From Betaproteobacteria bacterium (lineage in GTDB: Bacteria > Acidobacteriota > Terriglobia > Acidiferrales > UBA7541): DNA of 64,000 bases. A model generated the notes under the pieces. It was not told the origin of the DNA. It worked only from the letters and a program-made list of their open reading frames with translations, and did not search any database. Shown piece by piece: positions 50,990-60,201 of this stretch; position 1 is the first letter of the stretch, and each line of letters starts with the position of its first letter. The stretch lies in contig CAJCHZ010000053.1 of assembly GCA_903970165.1 (NCBI GenBank), forward strand, positions 1-64,000, written 5' to 3'. A program made the translations under genes and the position numbers.

Positions 50990-51214
50990 GGCGTTCCCCC
51001 GCTCTCTCTTCTAAACAACTCCATCTAGAACCGCGCAAAACGCCCCGACGATATCACATTTCCAAGTATCTCTTGGGGCCGACGCCTCATCGCCTGGCAA
51101 CCCATTACTCACGATTCTCTGCCCACTACTCGCTTTCCTTCCTTCAAGATTCCCGCTTTATTTCGCGCCGGCAACTGACTATTCTTTTCCCGGTTCCTTT
51201 CCTAAGGTGACGTC

Positions 51215-51739
51215 GTGCTTTTCTGGATCTTCGAATGGCTTTCCGATCTATCCCCCGCAGGGCTCCTCTTCCTGTTCCTGCTCTACTTCACGCCCACCAT
51301 TGCTGCCCTATTCCGCAAACGCAATTGGATCCTGAAATTGGTCAAAGTCTTCTGCCTCAACTTCCTTCTCGGTTGGACCCTTTTTGGTTGGTACGCCGCG
51401 TGGAAGTACGCTTTGGCGGCGGAGCCCCGCTTCATCGCATGGTTTGTCGCCGCGATGAAGGCCTGGTGGAAGCGCGTTGAGGAAGAAGAGGCGAAATATT
51501 TAGCCGAGCGTGACAAGAACGCATCTTCCAACTGGGCCGCTGCGCCAAGCAACACTCCAACATTCGAATTTCCGCCAATCCCTCAACCCACCGAATACAC
51601 CTATATCTGTCCCAACGGCATCGACGGCCTGAAGACCTGCGTCTCCTGCAAGGGTACTACCCTTCCGTGCCATGACTGTGGCGGATGGCGCAGAGTGTAT
51701 TGCTCGGACTGCCAGGGGACTGGCACGATTAGGAGATGA
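51215..51739 (+). CDS. Superinfection-immunity-like membrane protein with zinc-finger tail
   Basis: 174 residues. The first 65 hold two membrane helices in the pattern of the Imm_superinfect family named after the T4 immunity protein: LYFTPTIAALFRKRNWILKL and NFLLGWTLFGWYAAWKYAL. A charged helix follows (WWKRVEEEEAKYLAERDK), then a Pro-rich linker. The C-terminal module has three CxxC pairs (CVSC, CHDC, CSDC) with CxxCxGxG-like spacing, similar to the DnaJ zinc domain. In bacteria this membrane domain is common outside phages and its role is unknown; the fusion with a DnaJ-like finger is unusual. The GTG start at 51215 has AAGGTG six bases upstream. Confidence 0.78.
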   Translation: MLFWIFEWLSDLSPAGLLFLFLLYFTPTIAALFRKRNWILKLVKVFCLNFLLGWTLFGWYAAWKYALAAEPRFIAWFVAAMKAWWKRVEEEEAKYLAERDKNASSNWAAAPSNTPTFEFPPIPQPTEYTYICPNGIDGLKTCVSCKGTTLPCHDCGGWRRVYCSDCQGTGTIRR

Positions 51740-51856
51740 TTTCCTTGAGCCGGGCAGCGGCGATTCGCGCATACCAAACGCGGCCTTACCTCGACTCCGC
51801 TTCTTCTCGGCACCCTCTTTTCTCTGCGCCCCCACCTCTGCTACGCTCGACTCATC

Positions 51857-52132
51857 ATGTGCCGAAACATCAAACCACTTTTCAACTTTGATCCACCGGT
51901 CTCGACCGACGAAGTTCACAACGCCTCTCTTCAATTTGTTCGCAAAATCACCGGCTTCAACAAGCCCTCGAAGTCCAACGAAGCCTCTTTCCAATCCGCC
52001 ATCGACGAAATCGCCGCCGTCTCCCTCCGCCTCCTGCAATCGCTCGAAACCACCGCCCCGCCCAAAAACCGTGCCGAGGAAGCCGCCAAAGCCAAAGCCC
52101 GCTCCGCCAAGCGCTTTGCTCCCCAGGCGTAG
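51857..52132 (+). CDS. DUF2277 family protein
   Basis: Small cytoplasmic protein of 91 residues. It matches the DUF2277 pattern along its whole length: MCRNIKPLFNFDPPVSTDE, ASLQFVRKITGFNKPSKSNE, and AAKAKARSAKRF at the end. Function unknown. The ATG at 51857 has no obvious ribosome site, and the mRNA may be short-leadered. A 240-codon frame on the opposite strand is a shadow. The family likeness is strong by eye. Confidence 0.88.
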   Translation: MCRNIKPLFNFDPPVSTDEVHNASLQFVRKITGFNKPSKSNEASFQSAIDEIAAVSLRLLQSLETTAPPKNRAEEAAKAKARSAKRFAPQA

Positions 52133-52158
52133 TGGCGGGCCTTTAGACTCCAGGGGTT

Positions 52159-53346
52159 TTATCGCTTCCAGCTTTGCGGAAACTCTACATACGACGCATC
52201 CAGCGCTGCGATGGATGGGCATCCCAACAAATGAAGTGTGCGCGCGACATCATCGCGCAGGATTTGCAACGCGCGGGTGATGCCGGCATGCCCCGCGGCG
52301 GCCATTCCGTAAGCGTAGGCGCGCCCAACGAGCACTGCCTTCGCTCCCAAACAAATTGCTTTCACGATGTCGGTGCCGCGCCGCACGCCGCCATCCATCA
52401 AGACTTCCATTCGGCCCTGGACCGCCGCAACAACTTCCGGAAGCGCCCGAATCGTTGCGGAACAGGAATCCAGCTGCCGTCCGCCGTGATTGGAGACAAT
52501 GATTCCGGCGCAGCCTTCATCCAACGCGCGCTTGGCATCGTCTGCTGTCAGAATTCCCTTAAGAAGGATCGGGCCGGTCCATATATTCCGAATCCACTTC
52601 AGGTCGGCCCACTCGACGCCACTTTGTGCCAGCGCTGCGCCGACATCCATCAGCTTCATGGGGCCCTGACCAGGAACGATAATGTTTTCCAGCTGCGGCA
52701 TGCCTCCGTCGGCAAACATCGCAGCGAGCCAACGCGGGTGCGCCATAATCTCTGAAAGAAATGGCAGCTTGGCGAACAGGGATTTGCCGAGGAGTTGCCG
52801 CATGCCGTTGCGCGGATCGCGCTCGCGCATACCGGCTACGGGAGTATCCACGGTAACCACAAGAGCGTCGAATCCCGCGCGGCGCGCACGGTCAATTCCG
52901 GCTTCGGCGGCTCCGCGCCCGCCCACGAGATACAACTGGAACCAGGCAGGCCCTTTCGCTGCAGCCTTCACGTTTTCCATCTTGTGCCCAGAAACGGTGG
53001 AGAGAATGTAGATGGTTCCGAATTCTCCCGCGGCCTGCGCCGCGGCCACTTCCCCTCCGGGATGCATCACGCGGCTGTAGCCGACGGGCGCAAGCAGAAG
53101 TGGCAAAGAAACGTCATGGTTGAGAACGCGGACGCCAAGATGGCATTCGCGGAACGAAACCGCTTGCCGCGGCCGAAGAATGATGTCCTGAAAGGCGCGC
53201 TCATTCTCGCGCAACGTTACTTCGTCGTCGGCGCCTCCATCGAGATAGTCAAAAATGGCGCGAGGCAGCCTGCGTTTGGCCATCGCACGCAGATCCGAAA
53301 TATTGATGACGTGAGGAGGAAGGAGGGCGCTTTTAAAGGTTTCCAT
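52159..53346 (-). CDS. FMN-dependent alpha-hydroxy acid dehydrogenase (L-lactate dehydrogenase type)
   Basis: TIM-barrel flavoenzyme of 395 residues that oxidises L-2-hydroxy acids, most likely L-lactate to pyruvate. Motifs: PRAIFDYLDGGADDEVTLREN, PLLLAPVGYSRVMHPGGE, WFQLYLVGGRG, ILLKGILTADDAKRAL (substrate/FMN Lys) and IIVSNHGGRQLD (catalytic His and Arg), then MDGGVRRGTDIVKAICLGAK. The ATG at 53344-53346 is used; upstream only a TTG is available. It is the last gene of the rhamnose cluster, 80 bases behind rhaT. This makes sense, because the fused RhaE-RhaW enzyme yields L-lactate from rhamnose. Confidence 0.92.
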   Translation of the reverse strand: METFKSALLPPHVINISDLRAMAKRRLPRAIFDYLDGGADDEVTLRENERAFQDIILRPRQAVSFRECHLGVRVLNHDVSLPLLLAPVGYSRVMHPGGEVAAAQAAGEFGTIYILSTVSGHKMENVKAAAKGPAWFQLYLVGGRGAAEAGIDRARRAGFDALVVTVDTPVAGMRERDPRNGMRQLLGKSLFAKLPFLSEIMAHPRWLAAMFADGGMPQLENIIVPGQGPMKLMDVGAALAQSGVEWADLKWIRNIWTGPILLKGILTADDAKRALDEGCAGIIVSNHGGRQLDSCSATIRALPEVVAAVQGRMEVLMDGGVRRGTDIVKAICLGAKAVLVGRAYAYGMAAAGHAGITRALQILRDDVARTLHLLGCPSIAALDASYVEFPQSWKR

Positions 53347-53426
53347 GGCGCCTACTATACGGAGCAAGGGCCTGCGTTATCAACGTGCTATCGCAACGCG
53401 CTGCCTTACGCTGGCTCGGTACGCTA

Positions 53427-54599
53427 TCAATGCCCGCCAGCGGCGCCGAGAAAATTTCCGTAGCCAACGATTACGGTCGAGCCGACCAGCAAAATCAGCG
53501 CAAGCGTGAGAAAACGCATGGCCGGTGCGCCGGAGCCGCGCCACTCTTTGAAACCGAGGCCCCAGAGGGTGCTGAAAATAATGATGCTGGCCATGTGCAG
53601 CGTCCAACTGGAGAAACCGTACCTGCCCATTTGCGTCTCGCCCATGGTGTAAAAGAAAAACTGGAAATACCAGGTGGTACCGGCGAGTGCGCATAGAAGA
53701 TAATTCGCGAACATGGGCGCGGGCTTCGAACCGGTACGTTTTGCGGAAGGGTGGTGTTCGACAACCTCGCGGCTGGGCGCATCGATCGCAGTTTCCAGGA
53801 TTGGCTTGTTTTCAATCGCTTGGTATTTTTCGGCGTTGGAACTGAAGTATTGGAAACCAGTTTTGTTTTTGAGGTTAAGCGCAATACACCAAACGAAATT
53901 GGTCGTGAAGCCGCCAATCAAAACGACGACGAGCACCGGCAAGCCCTGCCAAAGAACCGGTGTGCCGTGTTTAAGAGCCAGGAGCTTAATCGGCGCGCCG
54001 GCGGCAAGGCCGTAGGCAAAGCAAGCGCTCATTACGCCGGACAACGTTGCCACGGCGATGCCTTTTTTCAGGTCGAACTCTTTGATGACAGACTTCTTCT
54101 GCTCCGGAGACATCACGCGCTCCTTGCAAATTCCAGCGACACCCGCGGCGGCAATTCCCAACAGGCAGACAAATACGCCGAGCAGAATAATTCGGCCGGA
54201 AGCCGTGCCAAGAACCTGCGTGAAGAAAACACCGCTGAAAAGCGGGGGCATCAGCGTTCCGAATGCGGCACAGAGGCCAAGAACAACGGCCATGCCCAGG
54301 GAAAGACCGAGGAATCGCATGGTCAGTCCGAAGGTGAGTCCGCCGACGCCCCAGAGAAGGCCAAAGAAAATGGCCCAGAAAATCGTGGAAGAGGGAGTTT
54401 CGAAGAGCACTTGAAACAAATCCCGGGTTAGAAAGAGGCCGAGGACCCACGGCGCGATGATCCAACTAAAAAATCCGCCGACGAGCCAGTACGTTTCCCA
54501 CGACCAGCGCTTCACGCCGCGATAGGGAACGTAAAAACTGGCCGAAGCCAAGCCGCCGAGCCAATGAAAGAAGACGCCAAGAACAGGGTTGGGGATCAC
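53427..54599 (-). CDS. rhaT: L-rhamnose-proton symporter RhaT
   Basis: Ten-helix membrane transporter of 390 residues. The N-terminus is diagnostic: VLGVFFHWLGGLASASFYVP and RWSWETYWLVGGFFSWIIAP resemble E. coli RhaT very closely in order and motif. Later marks: CAAFGTLMPPLFSG and TTWYFQFFFYTMGETQMGRY. It imports L-rhamnose (and possibly L-lyxose) with a proton. The start is the GTG at 54597-54599 with GAGG five to six bases upstream. The TTG at 54614 would add five residues and lacks a site. Gap to rhaM is 18 bases. A soluble loop near 260-300 is longer than in the E. coli protein. Confidence 0.95.
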   Translation of the reverse strand: MIPNPVLGVFFHWLGGLASASFYVPYRGVKRWSWETYWLVGGFFSWIIAPWVLGLFLTRDLFQVLFETPSSTIFWAIFFGLLWGVGGLTFGLTMRFLGLSLGMAVVLGLCAAFGTLMPPLFSGVFFTQVLGTASGRIILLGVFVCLLGIAAAGVAGICKERVMSPEQKKSVIKEFDLKKGIAVATLSGVMSACFAYGLAAGAPIKLLALKHGTPVLWQGLPVLVVVLIGGFTTNFVWCIALNLKNKTGFQYFSSNAEKYQAIENKPILETAIDAPSREVVEHHPSAKRTGSKPAPMFANYLLCALAGTTWYFQFFFYTMGETQMGRYGFSSWTLHMASIIIFSTLWGLGFKEWRGSGAPAMRFLTLALILLVGSTVIVGYGNFLGAAGGH

Positions 54600-54617
54600 G
54601 CGAACCTCAGGCAAAAA

Positions 54618-54935
54618 TCAAACATGGAAGACCTCTTCGAGCGGCGACATCGCCTGATCTGGTAGCAGATCTCTTGATTGGACAAAAAATTCAGCCATTT
54701 CTTGTTGCCAGCGAGCGTTGACCTGGCGTTCCAACATTCCGGCGCGGGCACGCTCGAAGTTTTCAGTTTCCAGATAGCCGACAAGAAGGCCGTCGGGCCG
54801 CAGGAAAAGCGAGTAATTGTTCCAACCGGTTTCCCGGAGAGCTCTTTGCATTTCCGGCCAGACACAGCGGTGGCGCGCTTTGTACTCTTCGACTTTTTCC
54901 GGCTTCACCTGGAGAACAAAACAGATTCTTTGCAT
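54618..54935 (-). CDS. rhaM: L-rhamnose mutarotase
   Basis: Small cytoplasmic enzyme of 105 residues that interconverts alpha and beta anomers of L-rhamnose. The match is full length: RICFVLQVKPEKVEEYKARH with the catalytic His, VWPEMQRALRETGWNNYSLF, LRPDGLLVGYLETEN and the aromatic W/F region near the end. The ATG at 54933-54935 is preceded by GGGAA. The longer open frame (to 55112) runs into the previous gene and is ignored. It lies between the aldolase/dehydrogenase and transporter genes. Confidence 0.95.
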   Translation of the reverse strand: MQRICFVLQVKPEKVEEYKARHRCVWPEMQRALRETGWNNYSLFLRPDGLLVGYLETENFERARAGMLERQVNARWQQEMAEFFVQSRDLLPDQAMSPLEEVFHV

Positions 54936-55009
54936 GAGATTCCCGTTTCTGCGCCAACAAGTCTGCGCCCGCAAGAACCGCGACGGAAAGAAATGCGGCT
55001 CCGCGCGGT

Positions 55010-57226
55010 CTAGCGAAGGAATGCTTCGGACAATCCGCCATCTACAGGGATAACGTGGCCCGTCGTTCTGGCGCTTTGTTCTCCAGCCAGCCAGACGATG
55101 GCGGCGGCGCAAAGCTCGGGAGTGATCGGGCGCTTGGTAAGCGTGCGTTGCGCGTAGAAATCCGCGAGCTTGTCGCGCAGGGATTCAGAGGATTCGGACT
55201 CGGAGAAAGCAATTTTATATTTTTGGAGAGACTGGATGACGCGGTCGCGGGGAAACATCGTGGAACCGGCGACGACCGTCGCTGGAGCAATGCCGTTCAC
55301 GCGAACGGTTGGCCCGAGCTTGATGGCGAGTTCGTGGATGAGGTGATTCAGTGCGGTTTTGCTGGTGTCATAAGCTTCGCTTCCCTTTTTCGCGACGACG
55401 GCGTTCGCGGAGCTTGTGAGCACCATCGCGCCCGGCAAACCTTGCTCTTGAAAAACGCCTTCGGTTGCGCGAGCGAGCAAATAGTTGCCGGTAACGTTTA
55501 CGAGAAATGTCTTGGCCCAGAGCGCGTCGGAAAGTTCGCCGTCGGCGCCAGGAACTGGATAAATTGCGGCGGTGTTCACGACAATATCGAGTCCGCCGAA
55601 TTCCATGATGGTTCGGCGAACCGCTTCCGCGAGGCTGTCGGCAGAACTAATGTCCACGCCGGCGGAAGAGACGAATTCAGGGCTCGCCATGGCACTGGCG
55701 CGTTCGGCAACTTTTTTTGCGCCTTGCTCGTCGAAATCGGCGACAAAGAGATGGGCGCCTTTGCGCGCCAGCATAAGTGCCACTTCGCGGCCGATGCCAC
55801 TTGCGCCTCCGATGATGAAAGCAATTTTTCGGCTGAACTCAGCTTCCGCCGGCATGCGCTGGAGCTTGGCTTCTTCGAGCGCCCAGTATTCGATGCGAAA
55901 TGCCTCAGAGCGCGGGAGGGCGACGTAGTTGTGGAAGTGCGTGAACTGTTTCGATTGTTCCGCGTGGCGGGCTTGCGGCAATGGATGAGCGGCTTCGCCG
56001 TCTCCGAGAGCGTTTGCGCCAGCCATCACGTGAATGGCGTTGATGAAAAACTCGGTGGTGATGCGGGCTTCTTTCTTATTTTTGCCGAAACCAAACAGGC
56101 CGAGCCCGGGAACGATGACGACGGATGGATTTGCGTCGCGAAGATTGGGTGAACTGCCAGTCGCCCAATCTTCGTAATATTTTTTGTACGCGGCGCGGTA
56201 TTCCGCAACCTGCGACGGAATGCCGGCTTTCAATTCGTTCACGTCTTGTTTTTCGGGAGTCCAATTCAGGAACAGCGGACAAACTCTTGTGCGCAGGAAA
56301 TGATCGGGGCAGCTGGTGCCGAGCGCGCTCAGCTCGCGCGACCATGCGGAGCCTGCAAACGTGAGAGCGTCTTCCTGATCGGCGTAGTGCGCGATAACCC
56401 GGCGATTCGAGGACATAGCGCCGCGCAATGCCGGGAGGATTTGCGCAGCAATTTTTCGGCGATCAGCCATCGCGGGGTGTTCCAAGCCTCCGAAGAGCAC
56501 CCCTTTTTGCTTTTGGTGCTCCTGGATGAATTCGCCCATCTCGTCAATCGTGTGAATGCTGTTGAGGTAACAATCGTGTTGGGTGTCACCCCAGGTGAAG
56601 AGACCGTGGCCGCCGAGAAGGATGCCGTCAATGCCGGGGTTTTCTTGGACGGCTTTTTCGATGAGAAGAGCCAACTCGAATCCTGGACGCTGCCACGGTA
56701 CCCAGACGATTTTGCGGCCGTAGTCTTTATTAAATTGTTCGAGCTTGCGCTTGCCGTTGGCGCTGGCGGCGAGGGCGATGGCCCAATCGGGATGGAGATG
56801 ATCCACGTGTGGAAATGGAAGCAGCGCGTGGAGCGGCGTATCAATCGAGGCGGCGACGCGATTTTCGTCGAAGGCAGCGAGCGGATAAAAATTCACCATT
56901 TCGTCTTCGTGGGCTTCGCCGCGATAAAGAGTCTTCAATTGCTCGAGGCGCTCCTGATAGAGGAGCGCGAAACCTGCATCCGTGATGGAGCCCAGATCTC
57001 CGCCGCTTCCCTTCACCGCGAGAACGCGCGTGGGCTTGCCGGTGAAAGGATCGCGCAGATCGAATTTGGAACTCGTGTTGCCGCCGCCAAAGTTGGTGAT
57101 GCGCAAATCGGCGCCGAGCAGATTAGAGCGGTAACGGAGAAGCGCCAAAGGACTGGTCGCGTGTTTTTCGGCGGCGTCTGGATTCCACAAATCCTGCAAA
57201 TAAACGGTCTTCCTGATTTCAGGCAT
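55010..57226 (-). CDS. Bifunctional rhamnulose-1-phosphate aldolase / L-lactaldehyde dehydrogenase (RhaEW type)
   Basis: 738-residue fusion. The N-terminal class II aldolase part (about 15-420) has NFGGGNTSSKFDLRDP, LPFPHVDHLHPDWAIAL (zinc His pair) and ILLGGHGLFTWGDT. It splits L-rhamnulose-1-phosphate into DHAP and L-lactaldehyde. The C-terminal short-chain dehydrogenase part (about 475-738) has AFIIGGASGIGREVALML for NAD, DIVVNTAAIYPVPG, a catalytic YDTSKTALNHL (Tyr-x3-Lys) and GHVIPVDGGLSEAF. In Bacillus the equivalent RhaEW oxidises L-lactaldehyde to L-lactate. The ATG at 57224-57226 has GAGG six bases upstream and overlaps the rhaB stop by eight bases. Very long antisense frames over this gene are composition shadows. 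Confidence 0.93.
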   Translation of the reverse strand: MPEIRKTVYLQDLWNPDAAEKHATSPLALLRYRSNLLGADLRITNFGGGNTSSKFDLRDPFTGKPTRVLAVKGSGGDLGSITDAGFALLYQERLEQLKTLYRGEAHEDEMVNFYPLAAFDENRVAASIDTPLHALLPFPHVDHLHPDWAIALAASANGKRKLEQFNKDYGRKIVWVPWQRPGFELALLIEKAVQENPGIDGILLGGHGLFTWGDTQHDCYLNSIHTIDEMGEFIQEHQKQKGVLFGGLEHPAMADRRKIAAQILPALRGAMSSNRRVIAHYADQEDALTFAGSAWSRELSALGTSCPDHFLRTRVCPLFLNWTPEKQDVNELKAGIPSQVAEYRAAYKKYYEDWATGSSPNLRDANPSVVIVPGLGLFGFGKNKKEARITTEFFINAIHVMAGANALGDGEAAHPLPQARHAEQSKQFTHFHNYVALPRSEAFRIEYWALEEAKLQRMPAEAEFSRKIAFIIGGASGIGREVALMLARKGAHLFVADFDEQGAKKVAERASAMASPEFVSSAGVDISSADSLAEAVRRTIMEFGGLDIVVNTAAIYPVPGADGELSDALWAKTFLVNVTGNYLLARATEGVFQEQGLPGAMVLTSSANAVVAKKGSEAYDTSKTALNHLIHELAIKLGPTVRVNGIAPATVVAGSTMFPRDRVIQSLQKYKIAFSESESSESLRDKLADFYAQRTLTKRPITPELCAAAIVWLAGEQSARTTGHVIPVDGGLSEAFLR

Positions 57227-58706
57227 ACACGGCCTCACAATAGTGTTCAAAGCGTTGTGCTTGGCGATTCCATTTCTCGGGATCAATAGGCTCGAAAACT
57301 TCCGCGGGATAGGAGCGGTCAACGATGGCGCGGACCTCTTTCAACGAACTCGCCGCACCTGATGCCAGAATCTGGATGGCCACATTCCCGATGGCCGTGG
57401 CTTCGGCTGGACCGGCAAGAACCGTTCTCCCTGTGGCATCCGCGGTCAGCTGGTTGAGCAAGCGATTTTTCGAGCCTCCACCAATGATACGAATTTTCTC
57501 GATAGGTTTGCCGGTGAGTTTTTCGAGATTGGCAAGGACGAGACGATATTTTAGGGCAAGGCTCTCAAGAATCGCGCGTGCGTAGCCGGCGGGAGATTTC
57601 GGCGAGGGCTGTTGCGTCCTGGCGCAGAACTTGTCAATGGCAGCGGGCATGTTGGGCGGACGCAGGAACGATTCGTGATCGGGATCCACGAGACAAACGA
57701 AGGGCTCATTTTGAGCGGCGAGATCCATTAGTTCCGGCAAATCGGGAGATTGGCCATGAGCCGACCAGTTTTGGCGGCAGCGTTGGAGCATCCAGAGCCC
57801 CATCACATTTTTCAGGAACCGTGTGGTGCCGTTGACGCCGCCTTCGTTTGTGAAATTGAGGCGCAGAGCTTCAGGAGAGAGGATGGGCGCGTGGAGTTCG
57901 GTTCCGAGCAGCGACCATGTTCCCGAGCTGAGAAAAGCTGTGCCTTCACGCGCGGAAATTGCCGCAACGGCAGAACCGGTATCGTGTGCGGCGGGCGCGA
58001 TGACCGGAGTTCCTGCCAGCGCCGTATGGCGAGCAACACTCGGCAGCAATTTGCCTAGGACTGTGCCTGGCTCGACGATTTCGCTCCACAAATGATCAGG
58101 AAGTTCCAGGCGGTCGATCAATTCTCGCGACCATGTTCTGGTATGCGGATTCACGAGCTGCGTTGTGGTGGCGTTCGTATATTCGCAGACAGCGTTTCCC
58201 GTCAACCAGAAGTGGAAGAGGTCGGGAATGGTGATGAGTTTCCGCGCGGCTTTCAGCAAGGCGGGCGTTTCCCGGCACGCCGCAAAAAGCTGGAAGAGTG
58301 TGTTGATGGGCATAAACTGAATTCCCGTCGCCGAATAAATCTCTTCTCTCGGGACCACACGGAACACGTTCGGCATGATTCCGACTGTACGCGCGTCGCG
58401 ATAGTGATAAGGATTCTGGAGCAGCTCACCTTCTTCTCCGAGCAAGGCGTAATCCACGCCCCAGGCGTCCGCGCCGATTCCCGCGAGTTGCGTTTCTTCC
58501 AGAGCGGATAAAGCTTTGCGCACTTCCCACCAGAGGCGCGGCATGTCCCAATGGAGGCTTCCGCCATATTCAACAGGTTCATTTTTGAAGCGATGGATTT
58601 CCTGGGTGACCAAAACGCCGGAATTTAAGTGAGCGAGGATGGCGCGGCCGCTTTCGGCGCCAAAATCAAAAGCGAGATAGGGTTTGGATGCGTGGCTACC
58701 AGGCAT
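57219..58706 (-). CDS. rhaB: L-rhamnulokinase
   Basis: FGGY-family sugar kinase of 495 residues; it phosphorylates L-rhamnulose at O1. Motifs: LAFDFGAESGRAILA (first phosphate loop), GIGADAWGVDYALLGEEG with the catalytic Asp, APAAHDTGSAVAAI, and ILESLALKYRLVLANLEKLT with IRIIGGGSKNRLLNQLTAD for ATP binding. Length is normal. The ATG at 58704-58706 lies eleven bases after the isomerase gene. The TGA overlaps the next gene's start. Confidence 0.94.
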   Translation of the reverse strand: MPGSHASKPYLAFDFGAESGRAILAHLNSGVLVTQEIHRFKNEPVEYGGSLHWDMPRLWWEVRKALSALEETQLAGIGADAWGVDYALLGEEGELLQNPYHYRDARTVGIMPNVFRVVPREEIYSATGIQFMPINTLFQLFAACRETPALLKAARKLITIPDLFHFWLTGNAVCEYTNATTTQLVNPHTRTWSRELIDRLELPDHLWSEIVEPGTVLGKLLPSVARHTALAGTPVIAPAAHDTGSAVAAISAREGTAFLSSGTWSLLGTELHAPILSPEALRLNFTNEGGVNGTTRFLKNVMGLWMLQRCRQNWSAHGQSPDLPELMDLAAQNEPFVCLVDPDHESFLRPPNMPAAIDKFCARTQQPSPKSPAGYARAILESLALKYRLVLANLEKLTGKPIEKIRIIGGGSKNRLLNQLTADATGRTVLAGPAEATAIGNVAIQILASGAASSLKEVRAIVDRSYPAEVFEPIDPEKWNRQAQRFEHYCEAVYA

Positions 58707-58717
58707 ACGAGTGGCCG

Positions 58718-59908
58718 CTAGGCATACGAGGATATGCTCTGCGAATTCCTTGCGGCCCGCTCTTTAGAGATGCGGTCGAGGTAGCCGCTTTGGCGGAACG
58801 CTTCCATCGGATCAGCAGGAAGACCTTTTAGCAGGCGCCACTCGCGAATCGCCGGACGCACGTCGGTGGCGAAAGCGTCCTGCAGTAAGGATTCGGCACG
58901 GACCAGGTCGCAATTTTCCTGCGCGCGAATCAGCGCGGGATAATCCACGAGTGCCGCTTTCGAATAGAGTTCCTGCGCCATAGTGACCGTCTGAATCATC
59001 GCTTCGATTTTGCCTTTCAGATTGTGGCTCTGATCGATCATGTAAGCGATGTCCGCGGGCGTGCCGGTCTCACTTTCGTAGAGGAGGATTTCATGGAAAA
59101 TGCGGAAAATCTGGTATGGATCGATCGAGCCGAGAGTCAGATCATCGTCGGCGTAACGGCGGTCATTGAAGTGGAAACCGCCAAGCATTTGCCCGGATAG
59201 GAGCCAGGCAACAATCTGCTCAATATTTTGCGCGGCGTAGTGATGGCCGGTATCTACCAGAACTTTTGCCTGTGGCCCAGCGTGACGCGCAAAGTGCAGC
59301 GCCATGCCCCAATCGGCGATGTCCGTGTGATAGAAGGCGGGCTCGAAAGGTTTGTATTCAATGAGGAGGCGCTGGCCACCGGACAGTTCCGCATGGGAAG
59401 CCTTCAAAATTTCTTCGAACCATTTCTTGCGCTGGCGGATATTTGCGGTGCCCGGGTAGTTCGAGCCATCGGCGAACCATAGAGAGATGTCGCGGCTGTG
59501 GACCTGGCGGGCAATCTGGATGCTGTCGCGAGTATGTTCGAAAGCGCGGCGACGCACCGATGGATCGGGATTGCCAAAGGAGCCGAATTTGTACTCCTGG
59601 TCCTGGAAAAGATTGGGATTGATGGAGCCGGCGCGCACGCCATAACGCTGAGAAAATTCCTGAACTTCGCCGGTGCTGGCGATTCCATTGGGAAAATCCC
59701 AGAGCACATGGAGAGCGACCGTGGGACATACGCCGGTTAATAAGTGCACCTGGCCGGCGTCGCTGAACTTTTCTTCGGTGGTGGTAGCGGCGGCGGGCTG
59801 GATGAATTTGCCGAAGCGAGTGCCGGTATTCGCAAAACCCCAGGAAGGGATCTCGATGCGGAACTGATTCAAGGCGCGAAGGACGGCGTTAGAATTCGGA
59901 AAATTCAT
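58718..59908 (-). CDS. rhaI: L-rhamnose isomerase, RhaI type
   Basis: TIM-barrel sugar isomerase of 396 residues converting L-rhamnose to L-rhamnulose. It resembles the RhaI/Pseudomonas-type enzymes rather than E. coli RhaA. Metal-site residues visible: Glu in LLIEYKPFEPAFYHTDI, Asp and His in KVLVDTGHHYAAQN, and His/Asp in GGFHFNDRRYADDDL. N-terminal FGKFIQPAAATTTEEKFSD is also typical. The ATG at 59906-59908 has GGAG six bases upstream. It is the first gene of the rhamnose cluster. A TATACT on the minus strand (59925-59930) may be its -10 element, though it sits very close to the ribosome site. No dedicated rhamnose regulator gene is in the window. Confidence 0.92.
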   Translation of the reverse strand: MNFPNSNAVLRALNQFRIEIPSWGFANTGTRFGKFIQPAAATTTEEKFSDAGQVHLLTGVCPTVALHVLWDFPNGIASTGEVQEFSQRYGVRAGSINPNLFQDQEYKFGSFGNPDPSVRRRAFEHTRDSIQIARQVHSRDISLWFADGSNYPGTANIRQRKKWFEEILKASHAELSGGQRLLIEYKPFEPAFYHTDIADWGMALHFARHAGPQAKVLVDTGHHYAAQNIEQIVAWLLSGQMLGGFHFNDRRYADDDLTLGSIDPYQIFRIFHEILLYESETGTPADIAYMIDQSHNLKGKIEAMIQTVTMAQELYSKAALVDYPALIRAQENCDLVRAESLLQDAFATDVRPAIREWRLLKGLPADPMEAFRQSGYLDRISKERAARNSQSISSYA

Positions 59909-60201
59909 AGGCAACTCCGAGCAAAGTATACAGTCGGGCGGGCTAAGGTGACGCAAATTCTTCGAAGGGCGGCGAAAAAGAACGGAAAAATGCTGGCGGG
60001 AAGCCCTTCTGGGGAAAAGCGACTCTGTTCTGGCTGGTTGCTATTGTGGCAATAGAAACTTTCGGGCTCGCGCCAACCAATCGGGCGAGGAGTGCTTCAA
60101 AATAATGGAAGCCGCTGGGGACCGCCAACCGCCCTCCCGTCTCCGCGTACTTGCAGATTCGTTTTTCAACGCTGGAAAATACCTCGAAAGGAACGATTCT
60201 G

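Noticed and set aside
51500..52222. 240-codon minus-strand frame
   Set aside because: It covers the DUF2277 gene and the zinc-finger end of 51215-51739, both with clear family motifs on the plus strand.
55055..57289. 365- and 347-codon plus-strand frames
   Set aside because: Antisense to the aldolase/dehydrogenase fusion; long only because of GC-rich codon bias.
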